Shown here: positions 54,559 to 64,000 of the stretch, piece after piece | Position numbering within the stretch: position 1 is the first letter of the stretch | How the letters are laid out: each line of letters begins with the position of its first letter | Assembly (NCBI GenBank): GCA_025531455.1 | Contig: JAMYHL010000074.1 | Location: 141,056-205,055, forward strand | Reading direction: 5' to 3' | Length of the DNA stretch: 64,000 bases | DNA from: Apiotrichum sp. Y4204 | Lineage: Eukaryota; Basidiomycota; Tremellomycetes; Trichosporonales; Trichosporonaceae | Notes under the pieces: generated by a model | Seen by the model: only the letters and a program-made list of their open reading frames with translations | Databases searched by the model: none | Told to the model about the DNA's origin: nothing | Program-made: the position numbers and the translations under genes

Positions 54559-55953
54559 CTAATCCTCCCATACAGACATCTCGGCGCGCACCGGGCCCGA
54601 GACCCTCTTGCCGTCCTTCCTGTCGTCGCGGAAGATCCGGCTGAGTGTGCGCTGCGGGAGCTGGGGGAGCCACCCGCGCCGGCGCGTCGGGGCGCCGGAC
54701 GACGCGGAGCGGCGGTGTCCCTCTCCGCGGGGCAGAGGCTGGTTCTCCTTCTGAATCTTGGCAAGGTCACCGAACACGACGCTGCGGCGCTCGGACCGCG
54801 CGCGGCGCAGCGGCGTCCCGTCACCCGGCATGCAGGGGAACGTCTGCCGGTTCTTGCTTGCGCTCGCCGCCCGGGCCTTGTCGAGATTCCGGTCTTGTTC
54901 ATCCTGTTCCCTCTGTTCCCGCTTTTCCCGCTCCCGCTCCTTCTCCTTCTCCCGCTCCTTCTCCCTCTCGCGCTCGCGGTCAAGCACGCCCTCGACCCAC
55001 TGCGGCTTCCAGCTCGACATGCGGTCCAGCGCGGTCCTGAAACTCTGCCGCCGCGCCTCGTTGTCCTCGGGGGCAAATCCGAATGTGCCCTGCGATGCGG
55101 TCGACGCGCGCGCTGTACGCGTCGGGCTGGGATTCTCCGTCGCCGTGCTGGGATCGCGCGCATGTGAGTCATTATTCGAGGCTTGCGACGTGCCCGCCTC
55201 GTGGGTGTGGCTGGCGTCTCCATTGATGGCGCTGGGCTCAGTGGGCCGCGCCACCTCGACAGTGTACCGCCGCATAGGGCGCAGCGCCTCCTCCCATTGA
55301 CTGTCGCCCATTGCCGCGAGTGTGGCGGCAAGGTCGTCCGCGATGGCCTGCAGGCGGGCCGTCTCGACGACGATCTCGCGCCGCTTGGTCATTGCCGCTA
55401 CGAAGGAGGCGAGCTCGGCGCGCAGATCATCAGCCGCGAGGCCGGCCACGAGGCGCGCAAGCACCTCGCGTAGCGCGCGCAGGTCCTCGGCTTGGGAGAT
55501 ACTTGGGGGGAGACATGGCAGCAGCGGCGGCGTTGCCGGAGGGACAGGCGTTGACGGGCGATTCGGTGGCTCCTGTTCAGCCAGGGCTAGGATCGCCGGC
55601 GGCTCGCTCTGCGCAGGCGACATGTCGGTGTCGGATATGGATATGCTCGCGCGCAGTGGAGACGGGGCGCGCACGCGGGGCAGGCTGTGCCGCGTCGGTA
55701 TGTGTTTCGGTATGCCCAAGGGTGGGGCTGTTGTCAGCGGTTGCTGGTGACCACAATCCAAGACTGGACTCGGGTTTGGAATAAACTCACGGCTGCCATC
55801 GCCACGGAGCTGGCGAGCAACATAGTCCTCCATCTCGGCCGGCGTCGGCGGGAGGGCGATGCGTGGCGGCGGGCGCTGGTGTGTCAACACGGTGGAAGAA
55901 GGAGGTGATGGGAAGTGAGGATGAGGAGAGGAGTGAGCAAGAGATGTGATCAT
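54559..55953 (-). CDS. Hypothetical protein, basic and partly coiled
   Basis: Exons 55953-55791 and 55727-54559, with a 63-bp intron of length divisible by three (gtgagt...gctgacaacag), give 443 residues; unspliced it would be 464. The N-terminus is Ser/Pro-rich. A helical part is near residues 145-215 (DLRALREVLARLVAGLAADDLRAELASFVAAMTKRREIVVETARLQAIADDLAATLAAMGDSQWEEALRPMRRY abbreviated here by its ends). A charged REREKEREKEK-type helix follows, then an Arg/Ser-rich tail (RSERRSVVFGDLAKIQ). No family is recognised. Confidence 0.65.
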   Translation of the reverse strand: MITSLAHSSPHPHFPSPPSSTVLTHQRPPPRIALPPTPAEMEDYVARQLRGDGSREFIPNPSPVLDCGHQQPLTTAPPLGIPKHIPTRHSLPRVRAPSPLRASISISDTDMSPAQSEPPAILALAEQEPPNRPSTPVPPATPPLLPCLPPSISQAEDLRALREVLARLVAGLAADDLRAELASFVAAMTKRREIVVETARLQAIADDLAATLAAMGDSQWEEALRPMRRYTVEVARPTEPSAINGDASHTHEAGTSQASNNDSHARDPSTATENPSPTRTARASTASQGTFGFAPEDNEARRQSFRTALDRMSSWKPQWVEGVLDREREREKEREKEKEREREKREQREQDEQDRNLDKARAASASKNRQTFPCMPGDGTPLRRARSERRSVVFGDLAKIQKENQPLPRGEGHRRSASSGAPTRRRGWLPQLPQRTLSRIFRDDRKDGKRVSGPVRAEMSVWED

Positions 55954-57450
55954 GGAACCATGGAATCACAGAAGTGAGCACATGTCACTCTGGCCCACTT
56001 CCATCTCATGGTTCTCGTCCATGTTGGCCGACGAAGGACATGGGGGTTACCAATGTCCTTCGGTCAGCGTTCTAGCGTTCTGGCGCCATGTCCGCAAAAT
56101 TACTTTTACTTTTCAGTTGGCGGCAGCGACAAGCCACCCGGCCATGAGGACACCCACGGCTGGCCACATGCAAGTCTGGTGCCACAGGGGGCGCTCGGAC
56201 CCGTACACAACATTCCTGCGCCTCGCGGCCCTCGCGAACACGAGGACAGGATTAGGAACACTTTGAACCCGGAACAGGAAGATAGAGATAGGAGTATAGG
56301 AGATAGGCCTAGGATATCTAGGACATGCATGTCCCTGCCAGACCTGGCGTGACATGCCTCTCATCCCTCACTTTCCCAGTCCCTCGATCCCTCACGAGTA
56401 TCCTCATGTCCAGTGTCCAGGCTCCGGTGATCTCTGCGCGCCACGACAATATGCAACCAGCCCACTAAACAGACTTACCAGTGGGGCCCCGAGACTCGCG
56501 AGACTCCTATTCCGGCGCCGGTCTGCGTTGGCCGGCGGGGGCAGCGCGGCGAGGGCGCAGAGCTCGGTCATGTCTTGTATGCTTGGGAGAGAGGGGCTCG
56601 GGGGTCGTGCGGGGCGAACCGGGCGGGGGTGGGCGATTGGCGGGGCGGCGAATAACATGGCGTTGGGTGAATGTCGGTCGTGGGCTGCAGCTCCTCTCGG
56701 CTGAGCTGCAAGTTGGCAAGCTGAGCGTCGAGTTGAGGGGATGACAGCTTCTTCTTAAGTCTCCCCGGGGCTCATCAGTTGCCAAAAAGGCATCGTTAGT
56801 GTCATCAGTGATGGTGTTGCAGTTAGTAAGTCTTGACGGATGCGGTCAAGGTTCTTTGGTGGCCGGATGCGTTTGTGTCGTGCTTCGCGACCAACTTCCA
56901 GCCCTCCAGAGCGAGAATCAAAGACCAGGTGTGCCATAACTTTGGTGCTCGTGCGTTTCGCGGCCAGTCCCATCCCGGCGTTCGAGGGTCGCGGTTCGGG
57001 GTGCGCCGTTCGAGGGTATCTTATACATATGTACAACGCATCGGGGGGAAAAAATGGACAAAGACGCGGAACTATTGACAAAGGTATTATAGACAGCGAA
57101 ACACGTACTGTTCGCACTATTGCACACCCGATCTCCCTCTGAACGGCGCGAAGTGCTCCAGAAACTACACTATCCCCATTTCTCTAAGCAGCTACCCCTC
57201 CCCTCCAATCGCACTCCCCGCTCACACCCCGCTCGCCCGGCGGCGGACCAGTGGCCCTGGCCCTTTTATTCTATGTCTTGCAGGTTTTCGATGTGGTGTC
57301 GTCGTGCTGTCGTTTCATATTGAGCATGTCGTGCCGCCGGGGCGGAAGGTTGTCGGGAAAGTAGAAGTGAGGCGAATCGAGAGGCCCAAGGAGTCATCAG
57401 GTATATAGGGCGCTCGTTTCCCGTCCCAAAGGCCCCGCCACCGATTCCAC
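55954..57450. other. Intergenic
   Basis: 1.5 kb with no supported gene. Open frames on both strands are short and without motifs. A purine repeat (gatagagataggagtataggagataggc, about 56280) and a GC-rich block at 56480-56640 are the only notable features. Confidence 0.4.
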
Positions 57451-58333
57451 TTACGCAGCGACAGCGCTCTGGTGCGCCTCCTTGTGCTTGCGCTCGCGCT
57501 CGCGGGTGCGCTTCTCACGCCTGCGCGCAGCCTTGTACTCGCGCAGCTCGTCAACCACCGAGTCCTCCATGTCGCGCAGTGTCTTGTCCATTTCCCGCAG
57601 CTCAGCCAGCATCGTCTGCGCGCGCGTCGTATAGTCGAGGCAGAGGTGGCAGTCTGCGGGGTGCCCGTCCTCATGTGTCTTGCGGTGCTCGCGGCGCGCC
57701 TGGAGTCAGATTGACGCGCGGAGATGGTTTGGGGGGAAACCGGTCGGATCCTGTCTGTGGGAAGGGCGCACAAACGCTTCGCGTGCATTGACGATGTTTG
57801 CGCCCAACAACCACAATGACAAGAGCCATGTCATATTCTGTAACAGCTCCGCTTCCAATCCCGAACAGCACCCGAGGTCAATGCCCCGAGAACGGTCGGA
57901 CTGGGGGGTCCCGCGATATCGGCGGAGTCCGCAACTGGCCGGGGTCCCCGCTCGCCCTAGTCTACTGGATCCACTCTGTCGCCTCCACCGGCTTCCGACT
58001 TACCTCTGCAAAGAGCTTTGCCTGGCCGGCCTTGGCGGTGGTGAGCTTCTGGAGTGTCTTGACCCAGCGCATGGACGGGAGGTTGGAGACGGTCGACGAG
58101 CCCGAGGTGGAGGCATGCGAGTTGTCGGTCGTGCTCGACGGCTGGCGGGTGACGGTGCGCTCGGCCTCGGGGGCGGGGAGCGTGCCCGCCACCGACGCCG
58201 GACTGCTGGGTACGGTAGGGGTCCTAGGGCTCGAGGGAGTCGAGGAAGGGAGAGCCGTGTCCGCTGGTGGCTGCGGTGGGGCCTGGAACGACGAGGGCGG
58301 ACACGAGTGCGGCATTGCGGTATTTTGGATCAT
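57451..58333 (-). CDS. Hypothetical protein with Cys-x2-Cys helix segment
   Basis: Exons 58333-58004 and 57699-57451 give 192 residues. The first 75 residues are Ser/Pro/Thr-rich. A basic helix (MRWVKTLQKLTTAKAGQAKLFAEARREHRKTHEDGHPADCHLCLDYTTRAQTM in two exon parts) crosses the junction and contains H-x3-H...C-x2-C, which could bind zinc. A charged helix follows (LREMDKTLRDMEDSVVDEL) and a Lys/Arg/Glu-rich C-terminus (RRREKRTRERERKHKEAH). No family is recognised. The intron (58003-57700, 304 bp) is unusually long here. Confidence 0.65.
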
Positions 58334-60629
58334 GGTGAAGGAGTGTGAGAGTTGGTCTGGGTAAAGAGAGGAAAGAAGGAGAGTGGCGAGACGAGAAGAG
58401 GTTGTCGCTACGCTTCGGAGTACGAGGTGGTGGTGGGAATGAGTGTGAATGACGAGATAGAGGTGGGACGGAATGGGGATGACGAGTGGGAGAGAGACCG
58501 GTGGATGGCAGTTGCCAGACACACGAGAAAAATTGTTGTGTCTTGTCTTCTTCTCATGTCCTTCATTGTGTGACTGTCACTCTTTTCCTCTCTGCGCGCA
58601 CTCCCTCGATCGTGATCTGCCGCCTCTGTCCTCTGTTCCTCTCGCACAAGCACGCACGTCCTCGTCGCCGACCCCCGTTCCTCCGCCGCGGACCCTTAGT
58701 AGCATGCACGGTCCCAACGAAGGCGAGTGGAGAAGAAGAGGGAACAGCGTCCGGACAGCAGTACAGCAGCCAGATCCCAAGAGACACTCCAGATCCCAAG
58801 AGACGACGACGAGCAGATCACGAGACTGCAGCAACGACTTTCCATGTTCTCTCGTCCCGCGACCTTCCCGGCGCCGTCTTACTCGTCTTGGACAGGTTTT
58901 TTCCCAGCCTGTGCCGCGCGTTGACATCATCGACAATGTCATCTGGATCAATCTGTCATCTTGGCCCCCGGTGTGCCTAGGACCCACCGACGTTCCTGGG
59001 CCGGACCGCCGAGTCTATTCCCCTGTGGCCCTGTGAGCATGCGAGTGTCAATGTCCGGCTGAGACATCCGCTGGCCATGGCTGTGGAATCATGTGCGCAT
59101 GGTGGTTTGTGTTCCTCGGGTTTTTTCTCGCCGCCCGCCACGGCGACGACCTTCTTCTTCGGGAGAGCACAAGTCATGCATGTGAGCCGCCTTCCGCGCA
59201 GCCCGGAGCCCTTCAAATGACATGGCGCAGTTCGCTGTTTGGCACTCTGTTCACTCCGGTCTCGAGATCTCCCGGTCTCTGTTCTCCACCAGGGCTATCC
59301 CCCCACTCTCTTCAGACCAGGATCCAGGATGCAGGACGCGTTACGGCATGGCCCGTACTGCAGGGTCAAGGGCAGCACGTAGGTAGCGTGTCGCGGCTCG
59401 GGATCCCCATGACTTGACCTTGACCTTGATCCTGGATCCCGGATCCTTTGGACTCGATCGCGTCGAGCTGCGCGGTGAGCTGCGAGAGATTGAGAGATCG
59501 AGAGATCGTGAGCTCGAAAGAGCGTATTGCGCTTTGTGGGCCGATGATCCGAAGATAACTGCCCGACAGACAGGATCTCCCCAGTACCCCAGTGGCCGAT
59601 GGCCACTGTTCTGTAGCCCTGCGCGGGCTGAACGCATCCCCCTCGGCGCTCGACCTTCCGCAACTTGAGACGAAGTGGCGCCGCCGAGCGCGCCAGCGGC
59701 GCCAACCTGTCACATCCGGAAACTGCTGCATCATCACGCGGCAGCTCTTCACAATTGCACAAATAGAGACAATGAGAGCGTCATGTGGGAGCTGTCCCAC
59801 GACAGCATGCCGCATACCTCGAGATCTCAAGACAACATACATAATGCATCGCGGTCGTAGACAAACGGTCGTGATTCGTGGGAAGACAGGAGGACCTCAT
59901 ATAGTCGGCACCATGGCGCACCCTCCTCGCTCTGAACTCGTAATGCTCGTCGCCGTCGCCGATAATCGTATCCGTATTTCGTCCTCCGCCATCTCTGCTC
60001 GCGAGGTCGCTGGTCCATTGTACTCCCTGTGATATCCTGCTCTGTGTCCCTCACGTCTCGGGCGCGGGCGTCCAAAGCTCTTTCTTGCTCCTGCTGGATC
60101 TTCTGCGCCATTAGTGCCAACCCTTGTGCTATGGCCATGACCGCATTTCCGACGGACAGACATCGGGCCCTCGGGCGCGGGGAATGCGAGTATCACTGTG
60201 AGCTCGAGGCTCCAGTGGTCGCCATGTTGGCTATGCTCGCCATGCTAGCCATGCTTGGTCGCATACGCCGCAAGAATCTCGCTTCCAGGCGGCAAGCAAG
60301 CGAGCACCCGCGCGGATAGACTGTGGAGCGCACGGATCGCCTCGAAGCCACCTTGTGCTGCCCGGTGCGAACGCGGCCGGCCCCGAAGCCACCACTTCCC
60401 GCCCGCGCCGGCATGCGCGCCTCAGCCCTCGGCGCCGCATGGTCCGTGGATCCGTGGATGTGATCCCAGCCAGCCAGCAGGGCACCAAGTCGACGGCGAA
60501 GGAGAACGGAACGGAAGAATGGAAAAGGACACAGCACTCACCGGTCCAGTCATGTCCTATCACGTCCAGTCACGTCCAATCACCCCGCCTCACTCACACC
60601 CACACACTCCAGATCGGAGTTGCCACCCA
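58334..60629. other. 2.3-kb intergenic region without a convincing gene
   Basis: Open frames exist (for example 59592-60032 plus and 59827-60138 minus; the latter begins with a plausible helix MAIAQGLALMAQKIQQEQER) but none has a coherent exon structure or known motif. Short tandem repeats: gatcctggatcccggatcc near 59428 and a ninefold-like gccatgct array near 60222-60255. Confidence 0.4.
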
Positions 60630-60991
60630 TTACGGCGACGGCGACTGCGCAGGCGACGGCGACTGCCCAAGTGGCGGGGACGGCGTGTTCCAGATCTTGC
60701 CGAGTTTCTGCTGTGGCGTGGGCTCGAGCGTTGGGCAGCGGGACGCAGCGCACAAAGCAGGCTGGGTGGATGTGCTTCCGTCAAAGGGCGGGGGTATCGG
60801 CGTCGGCAGGCGCTGGATGCGGGGCTGGTGTGAGATTTATACCTTATATATGCTGGTACGCTCACCTTTGCGGTCTCGGCGACGGGGAGGAGAAAGCTGA
60901 TGCGGCGGCCTGGCTTGGGCGCGAGCGGGGGCGAGGAGGGGTGGAAGATGGGCGACTTGGGCGTCGGCGAGCCCGGTGCGGCGGATGTCAT
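60630..60991 (-). CDS. Small Pro-rich hypothetical protein
   Basis: Exons 60991-60866 and 60824-60630, joined over a 41-bp intron, give 106 residues. The protein is Pro/Ser-rich with a basic patch (KPGRRISFLLPVAETAKPRIQRLPTP across the junction) and ends in QSPSPAQSPSP coded by a short DNA repeat (cagtcgccgtcgcc, plus-strand 60630-60665). No domain is recognised. Splice sites are good and the frame closes, but coding status is not certain. Confidence 0.5.
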
Positions 60992-62335
60992 GGCGACAAC
61001 GGTGGTGATAGCGGCGAGGTGGTAGAGGTGGCGACGCCGCAGAGGAACGATGGACTGAGAAGAGGGAGATTGGGGGGATGTGAGGATGTGGATGAGAGTA
61101 AAATACAAGTAATCCGTCTTGTTTGTTGTCGATGCACAGCAAAACAACTCGAAAGAAGCACAGAGCGCACAGAGCAGTCGAGCACGCGAGCACAAAGCAG
61201 CACAATCCATGCAATCCACATCTCGCTACTCGCTACTCTCTGCTAGACGCCCAAGAAGCACGACTGAACACATGCTTCACCACTATCGCTTCGCACACCG
61301 AGCTGCTCCACGCGGCCTTGCGCAACTACATCGCGGAGTACTGAGTACTGCTTGTCACTAGCATGCACACCACCACGGTAACGGGCACGACGGTGCGACG
61401 GGTGACGGGCGACGCGACGAGGCTACGACGGTAGGGTCATTCGGTTGACAGTGCCCTCCACGCCCAATACACAACGGCACGGCGCACTTGATACAGTGCA
61501 ACTGCTCGTTTCACTTGCCGCCACCCAACACTTCGTTGTGCGTACCGCTTCCACCTCCAAAGTCAGGGCCAAGCTGGTGGGACACTCAGAATAGAGAGTA
61601 GGAGAGCATCGGGTGTCGTCACGATCGTCACCCACTCGCAACTCGTAACTCGCCACCGAGTCGCAACTTGCGACTCGCGACTCGACTTGCTCCGCGAGTT
61701 TCCGCTTCAAACACTCGCCCGCTGACACGCCACGCGTCACGCATCGCACGCGCACCATCGCACGCGCACCATATCACACTGGTGACTCGATCAGCTGCGC
61801 ATCTGAGGGTCTGTAACCGGATATATCCGGACAGACGTGGGGGGTACCAAGACTCGAAACAAGGAGCAGCGACGCAAAAGTTGGTAGGACAGACAATCGC
61901 AAAATGCGCACAGTCACTCTCCCACTTCCTACTCTCAGTACCTTCGGTGCGTGTTTCCCAAATAATCCCAACCCCCCAGCGAAACTCAAGATTACTCCAA
62001 GCTACGAAGCTTGAGGTCAATAAGATAGGAACAAAGCTTTGTGGAGTCGGAACCCCGGAAGCACGCTGTTTTCTTGCGAGCCAGCTGGACGACCGACAGA
62101 CACTATAAACCTCCCACTCCTCCACCGGAGCAATAATGAGCTCTTGCTATCGTCACAGCTGGCTTCGAAACTACTTTTCCGAAGAGTGCTTCTCACTGAC
62201 TGCATTCACTACGAATAGTTTTTATCTACATATTCTTCACTGCTAATCGCGGACGAGGGGACAAGTAATTGGCCCATCATCAAAGTTGACTAAGAGTCAG
62301 CACTAACCGACCCAGCACTTCACTCACCTCATCCA
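60992..62335. other. Intergenic with a 21-nt palindrome
   Basis: 1.34 kb with no supported gene. Bases 61600-61800 are rich in actcg/cgact repeats and contain a perfect palindrome at 61657-61677 (listed separately). The final part is lower in GC. Confidence 0.4.
61657..61677. repeat. Perfect 21-nt palindrome
   Basis: CGAGTCGCAA, C, TTGCGACTCG: ten-base arms around a single base. It lies in a stretch of related actcg/gcgactc repeats. It could form a cruciform or be a dimeric protein-binding site; no gene is adjacent. Confidence 0.8.
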
Positions 62336-62641
62336 CTACCAGCACTTGTTAGGAACGGCGGGAGGGGCACCACTCTTGACTGCCCAGTCGTGTACAAAGC
62401 ATCCGTAAGGTTTAACGTACGACCAGTAGCAGTTGTCGTGTTGGCAGCCCCACTGGCCACCGTTGAGGATGTAGCAGTCAATGTCGACCTCGCCACCCTG
62501 CGGGAGCTTGCCGACTACCTTGGAGAAGAACTGCGGAGCCTCGTAGCAGGTTGCATCGACCTTCATTGTGGCGTGGCGGGCCCCCTTGGCGGTCGAGAGG
62601 AGGAGGAGAGAGGTAAGCGCAGCAATGTCGAGGAGCTTCAT
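62336..62641 (-). CDS. Small secreted Cys-rich protein, SH3b-like
   Basis: Single exon, 101 residues. The N-terminus is a clear signal peptide (MKLLDIAALTSLLLLSTAKG). The mature part has six Cys and follows the pattern of secreted bacterial-type SH3 domains: ATCYEAPQFFSKVVGKLPQG, EVDIDCYILNGGQWG, NCYWSYVKPYGCFVHDWAV, ending in NKCW. In that fold short loops bind cell-wall peptides or glycans in bacteria; in fungi such small proteins are poorly known. The six Cys could form three disulfides. A TATA box lies about 45-53 bp upstream. Coding status is well supported; the fold assignment is my pattern match. Confidence 0.8.
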   Translation of the reverse strand: MKLLDIAALTSLLLLSTAKGARHATMKVDATCYEAPQFFSKVVGKLPQGGEVDIDCYILNGGQWGCQHDNCYWSYVKPYGCFVHDWAVKSGAPPAVPNKCW

Positions 62642-62685
62642 GTTGAGAGGTTGGGATGATGGGGATGCCGGTAGGATATGAGCCG

Positions 62686-62694
62686 CTTTTTATA
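62686..62694 (-). promoter_or_regulatory. TATA box of the secreted-protein gene
   Basis: The minus strand reads TATAAAAAG 45-53 bases before the start codon at 62641, the clearest TATA element in the window. Genes for inducible secreted proteins often have one. Confidence 0.6.
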
Positions 62695-64000
62695 TCTTTC
62701 TCGTAAGGCAGTTGCTCTAGCGAATTCCGGCTACAACTCAGCAACATTACCGTTCAATGAGGCAACAGAGCCCAATGATCACGACGGCGGTTCTCCAGAA
62801 AACTCGTTACAGACTGCCAAGACACCGGTTAGGTGACTCAACAACGACGGCTCCATCGGTGTTGAGCACATGTGGGGCACCCCCGAACTCATTCCTGACA
62901 TCGCTGCTAACGTTCTCAAGGCCTTGGATACCTCTTCCAACTCTTTATCCGAGTGGGCATCCCTCCCGGACCATAGAGTGCAATGTCGGGTGGAGCGGCG
63001 AGGACGAATGAGAACTAGCGGTGAGGACCAATGGTCTCAACAACAACTTGCTGAGATCTCCGAAGGGCTCTTGAACAAGGTTATCTGGGGCGCTGCATAG
63101 CGTATCTCACTGGAAAGGCGAGGATCTGAGAAACCCATCTCCGCCGGAACCCAGTTCCGAACTACTACACGTTTGTGGGAACCGTCTCCACATAATTACA
63201 CGTTCCGTCGGAGATTTTTGCTCCCCAACGACGTCAGATGCCATAATACCAGCTTGTCCTCGGAACGCAATGCCCCGCGTGGTGGCACGGTGGCCCACAT
63301 GCATCTCAACCTTTGGAGCGATGGAGGGTGAAACGCGCTTGCCAAAGATCAAGTCTCGCTCTTGGCAGAATACCTTGACTCGTGTGTTCAGAACCCCTGT
63401 TCCTAGTACGACGCGGCAATCGCTATGTGCTCAAAGTTCTGAGTAATTGTGTTGTGCCTTGTCGAGTTGGTGACTTTATATTGTAAGTTGGATGACTGTG
63501 GAGACAAGGAACCTGGGGACGGAATGCGCGGTGTGTTGCAACTTGATGTCGTGTGGTTATCACTTTCTCCAACGTCATCTCTATCACTCCTAAGCTTCTA
63601 GTTTCGGTCTGCTGATTTAATGTCCTGTTTGGTTGTTGAGCTACAATGACTGTGTGAAGTTTGAGTGGCTAAAGACCAAGTGCACGCAGCAAATACCAGG
63701 GTCAGTCCCCAGATAATGGCCATGCCGACCGACCGACCGAGTGCTGCGATATTCCTTCGGAAACGATAAGTGTTGCCTAGGAGGTTTCCCAGTGACTGCT
63801 GGCATTCGCCTCAAGATTCTGTTTGAATCCTAGGCACGGCTTGTAAGGGCTAAAGGAAAGCGGCTGTCACGGGATTCGACTGATCAGTTGTTGGCATAGA
63901 TCGTAACGCTTGATGTTCTACGGTGTGGTGCCCAAGAGCGGCCCCCATACAAGTAATAGAACCACTATTACTAACCCTCCTAATATCAACACCGTCACCT
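62695..64000. other. Window end, no confident gene
   Basis: Lower GC than the rest. One minus-strand frame is open for about 105 codons (about 63107-63419, containing CRVVLGTGVLNTRVKVF and RGIAFRGQAGIMASDVVGEQ) but has no start or splice signals I trust; it may be an exon of a gene whose other parts are lost or unrecognised. Confidence 0.35.

Noticed and set aside
59592..60138. Opposed open frames (plus 59592-60032, minus 59827-60138)
   Set aside because: They overlap each other, and neither has splice partners, motifs or a convincing leader.

Overview
The window is nuclear DNA of a GC-rich, intron-rich basidiomycete yeast, most likely Trichosporonales (Tremellomycetes). The evidence is many 32-100 bp GT-AG introns whose acceptors often read ctgacag, a spermidine synthase-saccharopine dehydrogenase gene fusion known from basidiomycetes, an Argonaute gene, and F-box-like proteins of a type expanded in these yeasts. 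Exon maps were built by hand, by joining reading frames at GT-AG sites so that family motifs stay intact; they have no transcript support.

Layout. 0-10 kb: carnitine acyltransferase (+), a Lys/Pro/Ser-rich nuclear-type protein (-), a nine-exon Gfo/Idh/MocA oxidoreductase (-) and a ten-exon ZIP zinc transporter (-) whose N-terminal HWHC module has been multiplied by tandem exon duplication. 10-22 kb: an ACSF3-like acyl/malonyl-CoA synthetase (-) divergent from the mitochondrial ornithine carrier ORT1 (+); an intronless kinase/M23-like/phospho-lyase fusion (-) of bacterial type; an AT-hook protein (+) convergent with the mannosyltransferase ALG12 (-); tRNA-Leu(CAG). 22-36 kb: a BAR-domain protein (-), a PQ-loop vacuolar amino-acid transporter (+) with an 8-nt microexon coding its PQ motif, a 17-exon Argonaute (-), and a BTB/POZ germ cell-less-like protein (-). 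36-47 kb: a gene-poor spacer, then EFB1 (eEF1B-alpha, +) whose first intron carries an snR18/U18 C/D snoRNA, a small Ser-rich protein, an F-box protein and a large disordered coiled-coil protein. 47.7-50.8 kb: a degenerate block holding an F-box paralog pseudogene, several tandem duplications and three look-alike introns. 50.9-64 kb: SPE3-LYS9 (-), tRNA-Ala(CGC), three lineage-specific hypothetical genes (-) and a small secreted Cys-rich SH3b-like protein (-).

The genes form no pathway cluster. Loose themes are acyl/carnitine metabolism, basic amino acids (ornithine carrier, lysine synthesis, vacuolar cationic amino-acid export, a possible hydroxylysine/phosphoethanolamine enzyme), and RNA biology (Argonaute, snoRNA host gene, intron-containing tRNAs). 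The strongest leads are the intronic snoRNA, the microexon, the ZIP exon duplication and the kinase-lyase fusion.
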